From positions 24,217,879-24,281,878 of the forward strand of contig CM017572.1 of assembly GCA_007844125.1 (NCBI GenBank): a stretch of 64,000 nt of DNA, read 5' to 3'. The notes beneath the pieces are model-generated. The model saw nothing but the letters and a program-made list of their open reading frames with translations, ran no database searches and was not told the origin of the DNA. Source of the stretch: Sinonovacula constricta (lineage: Eukaryota; Mollusca; Bivalvia; Cardiida; Solecurtidae). Position numbers and translations under genes: made by a program. Shown piece after piece: positions 1 through 10,980 of this stretch (the first letter of the stretch is position 1; each line of letters starts with the position of its first letter).

Positions 1-674
1 ACGCTTATGCAGGCCGAAATCTGGAAATATGTGCTGTATTAAACTCACCACTGTGTTTTTATTTTTCAGTCTACTTTACTGAATTTTATATCAAATTTAA
101 GAGCTTTTATTAAGTATTTTAAAAATCAAAACTATATTTTAATAGTTTTAAAGGTAAAAAAATACAACCAACAAAGATACGCTGTTCATTTTGTTTAAAG
201 ATGAGCCAGTAATTTTATTTATTTCTGTGTATTAATTCTTTGTGCATTTATCAATTTTAAAAATATTGTATTCTAAAAATATGAATTTTATGAGCTTTCC
301 AATAGTGTATAGCTTTTAATTTTTGGACCACAAATAAAGAAATTACAAGAAAATAAAATTTACGCTTCTATACAATTTATCTGAAAATCCCTTGAAGTTG
401 CCATCAAAGATGGCTGCCAAGATAAGGGATCTTCACTGATGTGGAAACTATCTATAGTTCTTACCATTACTGTGCAAATATTTGATACTTGTGTGCACAT
501 CCACTTCTCGCACTTGTTGACCTTTCTTTCCATCAAACTCAGGATTTGTCTTTCCCACCTTCTTGGTTTTCTCTCCCTCTTCTGCACACAGTCGGCATGA
601 TGATGTGGTTAACAGTCTCTGCTGTTGGCACACAGGCAATGTCTGTGTAAATATTCAAAAAGAATCTTCATTAA

Positions 675-909
675 CCCTTTCATTCATAGTAAATGTATAG
701 AGTTTTTAAAATTCAATTGATTTTGTTGATTTTCTTTGAAACAGTTTAAAACATTTTTTTAACAAATGCATTTGCAGCATATAATTATATAACCTAGATT
801 AAACTAGTCTACAAATAAACCCTTAGTTTTGTTGATTCAGCTGAAGATAAAAGGAATAATTGTGAATGCTTTGCAAAGGCGTAAAATGACATATGTATGA
901 GCTAAAGGG
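675..909. mobile_element. Short piggyBac-like MITE, TTAA-flanked, copy 1
   Basis: TTAA (671-674) then CCCTTTCATTCATAG; ends TGAGCTAAAGGG then TTAA (910-913). 235 bp. Internally similar to the element at 47314-47532 along its length. Confidence 0.75.
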
Positions 910-987
910 TTAATTACTTACTCTAGCTTTAAGACATTTTCAATGTAAAGAAGTGGCAACAATTATGTTGTTGCTTTTAATTTGTGG

Positions 988-1225
988 AGGGGTGCCCGTG
1001 GCATAATGGTAGAGTCTCCAATTTGTAACTCCTCTGACTGTTTAGAGCCACACCTCATGGGTTCAAGTCCCATTCAGGGCAATGTGGGAAGGTCTTCTAG
1101 TTGACTTGCAGTGCTCCGGTGGTTCTACACAGACATTTGTCTTGGGTCTTCCTCCACTAAGACAGCTTGACATCACAATAATGATTATAAGTGGTCACTG
1201 CGATGTATCTTAAAAACAAAACAAT
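988..1225 (+). mobile_element. tRNA-derived SINE, family A, near full length
   Basis: Family A has a tRNA-like head (GTGCCCGTGGCATAATGGTA for box A, GGGTTCAAGTCCC for box B), a body with ggaaggtcttc-agctgac-tgcagtg, ggtggttctac-cagacatttgtct and ggtcttcctccac, and a tail gtcactgcgatgta with an A-rich end. This copy shows all parts. Confidence 0.85.
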
Positions 1226-1474
1226 TAATTTGGGGTAAGTTCAATGATAATAATGTTCAATGACTGTTTTTTGTTATATTGCACTGACACAATCAGGGTC
1301 ATACTGGCAATGCCAGGTCGTATGTATGAAGTCAGCTTGTAAAATGCTTTGAGAAATAAGGGGTTTCCCTGCTTGCAAGCAATAGTGTTACAATACTATA
1401 CAAACTTTATTGCCATTGTGATACATTTGCTTCGTATATATGTTCATAGTTCTATGGGGTTTTTTCTTGTGTTT

Positions 1475-1540
1475 TCTTTTGTTTGTTTTAAACCCTATTG
1501 GGTTTATTGTCCCACCAACAGTATTTCAGTTATCTGGAGG
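1475..1540 (-). mobile_element. SINE family B tail fragment, antisense
   Basis: aaccctattgggtttattgt then cccaccaacagtatttcagt and tatctgga: the inverse of the family B 3' end. Confidence 0.6.
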
Positions 1541-2022
1541 TGGTTTTCTTTTTCTTTAAAATTTTTGGTAGAGCGCATTACTGTGTAAGCAAAAAAACAA
1601 ACAAAAGCAATGTGTAAATTTTGCACACGCAGCGAATAATCAACATTGGCATCTTGCATCCCTTATGTGTAAAATTTCAACAAACCCATAGCTTTAAAAG
1701 ATACGCATCCTCTTGGATGCATTGTCGTGAGGGTGTTCTGTCTAGGGTCCAAAATTTGTATGACAAACTATAGGTGTCCGTTGATGTTATAGCATGATTA
1801 TGTAATGGTCTTAATCACATAAATGTACGTTGTTGGTAAATGTCATAGCACAAAAATATAAGCAAATACAAGTATTACTACATAGTAATTAATAATGCAT
1901 ATCCAACCATGACCGGAATAAAATGTCAACAGGTGTTCAATTTTATTAACTGAAAAAAGTGGGACCCATACATTTTGGCATGAGGTACATTGTTTTGGAA
2001 GCTATGCATCCCCAAGACTCCA

Positions 2023-2258
2023 TACATGTGAACTCTCTCACTTTTGAAGGGAGACTCCCTCTGTTAAGGTTACAAATTATTTGAAAATGAGGGATCATTT
2101 ACACATTTTCAGAAATCTCCCTCCCTTGAAACAATGAACTTCTTTTATTGTTAATGTGAAAATAATAAATCCCCGCCTTGCAAGTGAAAATCTCCCACTT
2201 TGGCCTCAGAATATGGGTTGAGAGTTTTCAATTTCTAGAATATTCTCTGTACATGTAT
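2023..2258. mobile_element. MITE family with TACATGTGAAC ends, copy 1
   Basis: Starts TACATGTGAACTCTCTC, contains GGGAGACTCCCTC and later AAAATCTCCCACTTTGGCC, and ends near TGTACATGTA. It aligns end to end with the inverse of 59224-59427. Confidence 0.65.
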
Positions 2259-2778
2259 ATATGTGTACTTTTTACGACAATTATTTGACTTGTTCTTATT
2301 TTTTAAACTAAACAATTTTCACTTTTACTAGAAGTTTGTTTAAATTACTATTTCTGGGATTTTTAACTATCACTTTGTTAGAATTTTTACAGTTTTTTAC
2401 TTTGACATGAGTAAACTGTCATTGTAACACCTAAATATTTGTGTTTTATGCATAAGCACTAAATGATGTATGAATATTTTAACTTTACGAATGTAACACA
2501 TAATGGTATTATTTGACACTTGCTATTCTGAAATTATTTATCCTATTGACTATGATTACTTGTGGCAAATAAAACAGGAGAGCTTAATAAATTTTACAAT
2601 TCAATTCACCAGAGGAAAATTTTACACTTGTCATCCCACATATCAAGATTAACCAAAGGCACCAGACTAGAAGAAAAAGTACAAGGAAATATTCCAAAAC
2701 ACTATATAAATTAAAAGCAAATATGCATTGATATGGAGTTGATGTTAATGTCCTTTTATATTGTAACATAGCAAGAAA

Positions 2779-3137
2779 AATGTGCTGCCAATCCAGAACT
2801 CAAACCAGAGACCCTTGGCTAAAAGGACAAATGCTCTCCCAACTAAGTAAACGGGACCGCTTACACATTCTCTCCCAATCACCTCGTTACATACACCAGC
2901 GCAACTTGAAATTTGGACCATATGCTCCACAATTAACTCACAAGCCCTCTGAATTGCATAACTACTGCAGGTTGCTTATGTTTTATTTTTATATTTTAAC
3001 ATAGGTGCACAATGTGCAGCCTGTCTGTGACTCAAACCTAGGACCCTTCACTAACAGGATGAATGCTCTACCGACTGAGCAAACCTGGCAACTTACACAC
3101 TCTTGCCCTATCACCCGGCTACATTGCCAATGCGAAA
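2779..3137 (-). repeat. Two tandem diverged tRNA-like repeat units
   Basis: Units 2779-2904 and 3011-3137 (period 232) align almost without gaps. On the minus strand the second reads TTTGCTCAGTCGGTAGAGCA and GGTTTGAGTCAC, recognisable A and B boxes; the first is more decayed. No SINE body of families A, B or C follows. Confidence 0.6.
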
Positions 3138-3359
3138 AATGTATCATTTATGATTGTCCTATGTTCATACCATACTTTTAAGCTTTAAGTTAAAATTACT
3201 GGGGTTGGGGAGAGACATTGGTAACACTGGTAACACCTTCGTTGCCCAGGTCGTCTGATAACAACATGATCTCTAAACTAACTTTAAGCGATGATAAACC
3301 TTCTTTTACTAAAGACAGAAAAAACAATGCAAGGTATATGATTTACTAGCTTACATTAT

Positions 3360-4260
3360 TTGTAACTAATGCATGGCGTGTGTAACGAAGTTGTGAAAGT
3401 TTTCTGGCAATAAATCGGACTGACATGACTGTCCTTGCAGATTGTTTTTATTCAATCCACGTTCTTTTACGATAGCGTATTTTCCAACGCTATAAGCAAA
3501 TGGCGCAACGGTGTTGAGGTAAATATTTCAACACCAAAAAAATAAATAAAGACATAAAGACTTTGGTTCTGACATGTATTTTCGTTTCCCTATTAAACTT
3601 TGACGGGGACTCAATTGTTTCATATTCATAACTAGAGAATATACAAAAGTAAAGAGCAAACAAACAATAACATTGAGTGGATCGAATTTCTACTGCTGTG
3701 TTTTATAATGTTAATCGAAAGGGATGTCGTTAATCGCTATTTGTAAATTCATCGGTGCAACACAATGACGAAACTATTTCATTGAAGAATGTTGATAATC
3801 ATATGAATAATTCAAAGTTTTATTTTTATTTTGTGATTCATTTAGTACAACTACGATGACATTCTCATATGTTGTATATTTCCGATCTATATCCACCCTT
3901 TAGATTGGAGTTTAGCCCATGATGTCATTCGTGGAACAAGCCCTCGTTGGCGTGAAATGTGTTTGCCTTCAGAAGAGATTCAAAACTCTTTTTACCATTT
4001 TATCCTGTTATTATATTGATTAGTTATTATCACAACTTTATACTTTATGAACAAGTTTTGCTATTAGCAAATATAGGACATTTGTAAATCAATACACACC
4101 ACGCCAGTTGCACAAAATTCAGTAGTTAAAATGGCACAACATGGCGGCCAAGCATACGGATAAACATCGTCATTGTACTCGTTATTGGATGTATCATTCG
4201 GCATATAATTATAAAATAAATGACATGTGGATACTATGAAAATGTAAGTTGTATATGTAA
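3360..4260 (+). promoter_or_regulatory. Candidate promoter / first-exon region of PPP1R10
   Basis: CpG dinucleotides are unusually frequent here: 22 counted between 3361 and 3960, against long CpG-poor stretches on either side. CAACATGGCGGCCA at 4137-4150 resembles the YY1 element (CAARATGGCGGC) common at animal housekeeping start sites. A possible donor (AAAAT|GTAAGT) is near 4242. Exon 1 at 10876 begins with an acceptor, so an upstream non-coding exon is required. It could equally serve an unseen gene on the other strand. Confidence 0.3.
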
Positions 4261-4812
4261 GCTTTAGCTTAAAACCAGGTTGTAATAGTGATAGTATCAT
4301 GCTTTTGGCAGGTAGCCAAATTGTACACATGCCATCAAAATGGTCACGTGATGTGCGCAGCCATGGCTTTTCCCTGGCTTTTCCCTTCTCAAAGTGACAT
4401 TCGAGAAAATTGTATTTTCACAGTTTGTAATAGTTTTTCTTTGGTTTTGTTGATTTCTTTTTATCATTTTTTCACATCCATGTGATTGAATATTTATCAT
4501 TAAGGTATTTTCGTTTTATCACCCACTTTAATGTTACTTCTTCACCTGTGTTGTTATTAACGTAATTAATATTAATCTAGTTTGTGTCACAAGAAAATAC
4601 TTAAACTAGCATAGATCTTTTTAAAATATTGATTTAATGTAATATTTTAACATTGATATGTAGGGTTAAGTTCTTTAATGTACTAGTGTATGGTGTTTAT
4701 TTTGTCTACATAACAGCTCATGACATGTCTTATCTTGAATTTTATTTCAGTTCCTAAAAAAGGCAGCTGTATTTGGAAACAAATAATTATCTTACAGTTC
4801 TCTGAACTGTGT

Positions 4813-5020
4813 CAGGGTTGTCACTAGAAATATTTTGAGCAGGCTCAATTAACTTTTGAGGAGGCTAGGCTATGCGAGTGCCGAAGGTGCAAAGCGTTGC
4901 TAGGGGGTTCGGGGGCATGCTCTTGACCATTTTTCTTTTTTTTTTTTCAAATTTGAGGCGGCCCGATTTTCATTAGAGGCAGTCAAATCGACCGACAGCC
5001 GCCTCCTAATGACAACCCTG
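4813..5020. mobile_element. hAT-like MITE
   Basis: Inverted ends CAGGGTTGTCACTAG and CTAATGACAACCCTG bound a 208-bp unit whose GC- and CpG-rich interior differs from its flanks. TGTGT is present on both sides of the ends; a full 8-bp duplication is not clear. Confidence 0.65.
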
Positions 5021-5040
5021 TGTGTACCAAATAATAAAAA

Positions 5041-5165
5041 ATGGGGGACTTCTTTGCCCAAGCAGTTAGATTCTTTGACTTGTAACTATGCATCCCCTCT
5101 ATGTTTGGGTTCAAATCCCGGTCAGGGCAAAAACTTTTGTCAGTGCAATGAAACGAAACAAAATA
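5041..5165 (+). mobile_element. SINE family A, 5' fragment
   Basis: Keeps ttgcccaagcagttagattc, ttgacttgtaact and gggttcaaatcccggtcagg, then degenerates. Immediately follows the hAT-like MITE at 4813-5020. Confidence 0.55.
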
Positions 5166-6230
5166 AAGAAATATATATATGACACTGTTTTAAAGTTTAC
5201 AAAACTACTTTATCTTTTTCATAACAGGGTTTTTAAAGGCATTGGAATGTGATCTTATCAGGCTTCACGGTGGGAGATTAATGGGTTGATGGAGGGTAGT
5301 TGGGGTTGGGTTGGTGGATAAAGCCTCAGGGTACTGTGGTATCAGGAAATGTATGGGAATTTGAGTCTTGCTGACCTTTGGCAGTGCAGTAAGTCCCTGT
5401 GCTTCAAGTATGACTAATTGATGACATTCTTGTGTACAATGCATAAATTAAATGTTCCACAGAAGACCTCCCGCTCGATGGTTGTCTCAGCAGAAAAAGT
5501 GGCAGACATTTGAAAATCGAAAATATTCTTTCAGTCATTTTAACAAATCAAATTCGGCAGACACAAAATTTTGTTTGATCTCGTATTGAAAATCAGAAGT
5601 TCAAGATATAATTATGTAGAGAATAGACATAATAGGTGTTGTTTTTTTTTTTTTTTAAACATTTTAGGCAATTGGGTCTTAAAAACTTAATGAATTTGCC
5701 AAATGGTTACATATTACACATAATAGTAGAACCATAGTTTAAATTGAGGGCTTACTTGCTGCTAATGTCTATTGCAAGAAATTGGTCCCCTCTGCCCAGG
5801 TGAGTAGATGGTTACCTGTAAGGGTAATTTGCATAAGAAGTCATTTATCAGGGCTCCATTGTTTTTTAAGAAGTTGAACAGATTTTTGATGACCTGAATA
5901 ATTTCATTAGTTCTACCTGACTTAATTGTGTTATTGCTAACAAATAATGCATGCTATTTTCAAAATTTAGATTATGATATTGCTATTACTTTATCTAGTT
6001 TTAACTTGCTTGATTTTAAGAAAACAAAAAACGTTGAGCAAATAGGGTAGCTGGTTGGACAGACATTGTTAACATTTTGCAAAATATTTTAAGTGTGTAA
6101 TGATTTTTGTCTCAATATGATGGGAGTCGGTAAAAGTTTATAATCGGACTCTATTGCTTGTAATGAGATGAAGCGCATAACTTTTGTCTGTCTAGTTCTG
6201 AATTAAAAGAATTGCTTATATTTCCTTTAT

Positions 6231-6447
6231 GGGGACGTCCAAGGCGTAGTGGTAGATTCAACTCTTTTGACTGCTTAGCCTCTCACTGCATGGGTTCGCA
6301 TCCTGCTGGGACGAGGGACTTACTGTGGGAGGTCGTCCAGCTGATCTGCTGTGTGCTGGTGGTTCTTCCTAGATATTTGTCTGACAAATGTTGCTATAAT
6401 GTTCATAATTGGTAGTTGAGATGTATTTCTAAAATTAAAACAAAAAT
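6231..6447 (+). mobile_element. SINE family A copy
   Basis: Head ggacgtccaaggcgtagtgg, box B-like tgggttcgcatcc, body and tail as in the family. Confidence 0.85.
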
Positions 6448-6824
6448 TCCTTTATTAATTGTCAGTTCAGTGGAGTCACTTCTTAGTTAAAAGTTTTGGA
6501 TAATTTGTGGTAATGTGTGTTGCACAACAACTTATTAACTGCCAAAAGTTGCCCAAGTCAGCTGGAAGATCTTGTTCAGTTGTTCGCCTTGTCATGACTC
6601 TTGGATCAAAGAGGTGAACATACTGCCACTTTTTCAACAGAGTAACAATTGAGCATTAAGTACAGATCATTGATTTATTATTCAAATTTCAAAAAAGAGC
6701 TTGCAACACAATTTTTACTGAATAAGAAATATATGTATAAATATTTTTTATAGAAAATATAACTGAATACTCATTCTATAAAATATGATTTTGTTGCAGT
6801 CTGCAGCATTCTTATTTGTTGAAA

Positions 6825-7033
6825 ATTGGCTGACTTGTAACTTGACAGCCCTTCGCCTCGTACGTTCGAGTCCCAGTTGGGCAAATGATTAAATGTGGAG
6901 AGGTTCTCCAACTAACCTGCAGTGCACTGGTGGCTTTTCCCAGGCATAAGTCTGGGGCCTCCACAAGTAATAAGCCAGACTTCAGCAATGTGACCATAAT
7001 TGTGTAATGTATTTCAATAACAGAATAAAAACA
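6825..7033 (+). mobile_element. SINE family A copy, head truncated
   Basis: Begins at gctgacttgtaact and keeps gttcgagtcccag, ggcataagtctggggcc and gtgaccataattgtgtaatg. Confidence 0.75.
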
Positions 7034-8889
7034 ACAACAAAGGACATATTTCAAATATTGTCTTTAAGGCAATAACAGTTGCTGTTGGAAACAGTTACAT
7101 GGGAAACATTCAAATGGTTTGTGAACTACATTTAGTTTATTGACAGCTTAAACTAATTTTCTTCATTGCATCCACCTGATTCCAATTGACTTTCTTGCGG
7201 AACTTGGATCATAACTGTAACACTTTGTTCAAAACAGTGTTTAGATGCAAGTGACTGCTATGATACGCCAGAGGGTAAGGGAGCATGCTTATCCATAGAA
7301 AAAATAAATTTGATAAAACTGCAAAATTCTGGTGCCTTGTTAATATATACCTACAGTTTAGCATTGTCTATCCAGCCAGGGCCATGTGTCGGAAAGTAAT
7401 GGTAGCCCTTTGGATCTTGACCTTTTTTTGTGGCTTTGGGGAAGTGTTACAGGGCCATCTAAATTTGGGAATTTTGCATCATTTTAAGGTATTTTGAGGC
7501 AACTTACACATTAACATTTTAAAAAAATTACCAGACTGGATGGGGGATTAACTAGTTGCTATTTGTGAAACCTCAAACAATACTACTTACTAGCTCACCA
7601 AAGTTTGCAGAAGCATGTAGATTAACCATATTGCAGCTTCAAGGTGAAGAGTGCACTTTAAAAGTCTGTTTATTTCCTTTCCCACTTTTTTAACAGTTCA
7701 CAGAATGAATAAAATATCACGGTTATCTGTATTTTTGTAAAATAAATGACAAATATATCATTTTCACTAAAAAAAAAATGAAATGGAAACATGCATTGTT
7801 TGCCCTGAGAGCTTTTTAAATTACATAAAATAGCAACATGCAGTGTTTGAACTGGGGTCCTTAAGTACGAAAGCCTTTCACAACATAAAATAGAAAATGC
7901 AGGGTTTCACATAACCTCTTATCTATTTCGATAGATGCTAAATAATTGTTGTTCATAGATATTTTGTTTAACCAAAAGCAGAAAACCTCAAGCATTTTAG
8001 TTATATCTCTTAGAAGGTCTTTTCTCCAGTACTATGGAGTAGATTATGAAAAAACTGCAGAAGTTATGTGAAGTCCAATGTTGGAGAAGTTAATAAGTGT
8101 ATCTGACAAAGTTTTACTAAATCATATGTTGCAGTAATAAAATAGAAAACAAAATTTGTGAAGGATAAAATTGGTGAATTTTGATTAAATAGGAGCCATT
8201 TCTCAGAAAGATCTTGAAGAAATGTAATAAGATGGGTTAACACCGGCTTGCATAACTAAACCTAATACACTGAGCATTTTGTAGATCAAAGGGCTATTAC
8301 ATGAAGCCACAGCGAACACCAATTCATCTTAAAACAATTTGGTCACAGTTTTGCAAAGGCACATGATAATAGTATTCCAAGATTTTCACTGTATGTGTAT
8401 TTAAGTTATTGCATCACCATTGGGCCAATCAGTATCTTGTAATGACTTGCGTGTATGCATGACACATATTTGTGCGTGCACAGTTTGGAGAAATATTCAG
8501 TTGGTGCGTTAAGACCAGCTCGAAACAGTTAATCTCCCAAACCAAATTCAACACTACATGCATCTTTCTTAGGACGGCATGTTTACATATAGTCTGGTGA
8601 TTCTGAGGCATTATTTTATGCCATTATTAATTTTTTAACAAAGATTTTTAAAAAAATGCATATCTGACCCAGAGTGACCATGTTGCTTTTAAGGTTTTTC
8701 ATGCTAAGTACTGTCAAGTTTATATCTCAAAATTGCATAGTTTGGAATTACACTTCTCATAACAATTAATATGGGTGCAAGTACAGGAGTTTTACAATCC
8801 AATACATCTTATATCTTGATAAAGATTGCATTGATTGGAATGAGACAGATTTCTTTCTTATGATCAAACCTACTGGCACAATCACACTG

Positions 8890-9160
8890 GGACTGGACTT
8901 GGTAGAGCAATCTGTAGAGCGTCGGCTCCAGGTATGAGGGGCCCTGGCTGCGATCCCAGTCTATGACATCAAAGTCGTTAAAAGGCATAGTTGTATAGCT
9001 CCCTAGCTTATGCTCAAGCAAATATAAGGGTAGTTGCAGGACTGGTTGGGTCGATGTCAGGATAATGTAACTGGGTGTGATATCTTGCCTGGCATTCACG
9101 GCAGTATTATATCTGCTTCAAGTGGATACCATCTCCAGATAACTGAAATACTGTTGGCTT
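8890..9160 (+). mobile_element. tRNA-derived SINE, family B copy
   Basis: Family B has head gaccagacctggtagcgcaa, a body with gctcaagcaaatataagggt, a core tgtcaggataatgtgactgg, and tail ctccagataactgaaatact then gttggtgggatgataaaccc. This copy lacks a clean 3' tail. Confidence 0.8.
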
Positions 9161-10875
9161 GATTTTGTGAGAATTGTACCTATTATCCATTTATGATTGT
9201 TAAGTTTGCATATACTTGCCTGTTTGAAGGTTTGCTACTGTTTTTGGTATGATAGAAATTTCAAATTTTCACTTGTGCAAAATAGTATTCTGAAATACAA
9301 AACAGCTTGGAAAAATAATATATTTACAAACTTGTTTCTGTAGTAGGGTGGTATTATTTTCCATGGTTATTGTTGTTGAACAAATAACAAAACTACATGT
9401 TGGCTTACTGGTATATCACAAAAACCATCAAAACATGAGATATATCTCATGATATCTCTGTCTAGAGCACACATATTAAGTAGTATACAACCCTTCCAGT
9501 TTGCTTTTATCTTTGGGGTGGAGGTGCAATGCCTTTAAAATTAAAACATGCTTTTTAAACATAATGTAGGTGGAAGTTCAACTGATCTTATAAAATCTTT
9601 TCAGTAACCTCCAGCATATTGTTTAGTCAGGAAAAGAGAAAAAATTGAATTTTTCGCATTTTTGTATGAAAGACAAACAGTAGTGTATTCATTTCCAAAC
9701 ATATTTAAACATTGAAGTCGGTGATTGATTTTGAATGGTCATTTTGCAGGAAAATGTATTTTACATGTTTGATTAAGAAGAAGAGAAATATTTGTGTCAT
9801 GCCATGTAAAAAGGTGCCTTATTGACAGCATCACCAGTATTGAGAAAAATCGGCATGAAATAATGTCATGTTTTTGCAGAGTTAAATGTCATTGGTTTGT
9901 TGAAAGCATTTGGAAATGTTGTAGATGCATAATTTTTATAAATGCATCAAAGACATAAACAGTATTGTTCTTATTGATGTTTGCAAGTATTTTGTTTTGT
10001 AATAAGGCTTGTAAAGATTGTGTTGTTACAACATAGTTGGTCTCAGCAGTTTTATATCATTGAAAATGATATGCAACAAAGGTGTACAAAATTGACTATT
10101 AGACCACTTACCATGAATCACAAGAAATGCTGAAATGTCCCTCTTTTAAAAAAAAGTAACTTTGTCATCAAGGCTCGATATATAGACTCGGTTATTTATT
10201 TTAATATATCCTGGTTTGATAGTAACTATCCAATGGTAAATAAGAGACTTTTCAGCCATGGATTTTTTGTTCTCTAATGACATTTTAATGTCAATTTTAT
10301 TGTATGCCATTTATTTAAACTCGCTGTTGCAGTGCTGCTATTTATTTGTTTACCCTGCTCTGGAGAGAGGAGCCTCTAATAGAATAAGTGTGGATATGGA
10401 TAATTCTGCAGCAGACAATAACATAAATAAATGAATACATAGGCCCGTATTCAACAACCATTTTTAAGTAAGAATTGCTCAATTCATGGATTTCAATCCA
10501 CAATATCTGCATTATGTATTTAACTACATGTCTGTATTTTTGCATGACACTTATCTTTGCTACTTTCAGTTTAAAATCACATTGAAACTTAATAAATAAG
10601 CTTATTTTTGTTGATATGAAAATTGTGACTTGGGCTTAAGTCATGACTTAGGCTTAAGAATGGTTGGTGAATACATGCCTAGGTTAATAGTGCTGCTAGC
10701 ATTTATTAAACAATGTCAGTAATGTAGATGGTTTTCAAATTTGTTTTGTTTTTTTAAGGCCTTGCAGATGGGCTTAATGTTTTTTAACTTTTGTACTAGG
10801 TGTATAGGCATAATTTTGTTAAACGTTATTAAATACAAATGTAGTAAATAAGGCATTCGTTTTTGTTTATTTCAG

Positions 10876-10980
10876 GTTTGTCCACACTGGTTAGATAGTA
10901 GAAAAGCAGACGAAACATAAGAAGACGAGCAAAAGAGAATTGACAGACAAGACAGTTGTTGAGAATAGATTTTGAACATG
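10876..10980 (+). CDS. PPP1R10: PPP1R10 exon 1: 5' UTR plus start ATG
   Basis: The acceptor tttatttcag precedes 10876 and the donor ATG|GTAATC follows 10980. The final three bases are an ATG in phase 0; joined to the next exon it reads M-A-P-I-D-P, matching the family N-terminus. An in-frame TAG lies four codons upstream (TAG ATT TTG AAC ATG), so translation cannot start earlier in this exon. Because the exon opens with an acceptor, at least one more 5' UTR exon must lie upstream. Confidence 0.75.

Larger units (their letters stand above)
5166..10875 (+). other. Upstream region / probable 5' UTR intron of PPP1R10
   Basis: No coding exon was found. If the promoter is at 3360-4260, this is the first intron. 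Apart from the listed SINEs, 5180-6220, 7040-8880 and 9170-10860 show only AT-rich sequence and short T or A runs. Confidence 0.5.
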
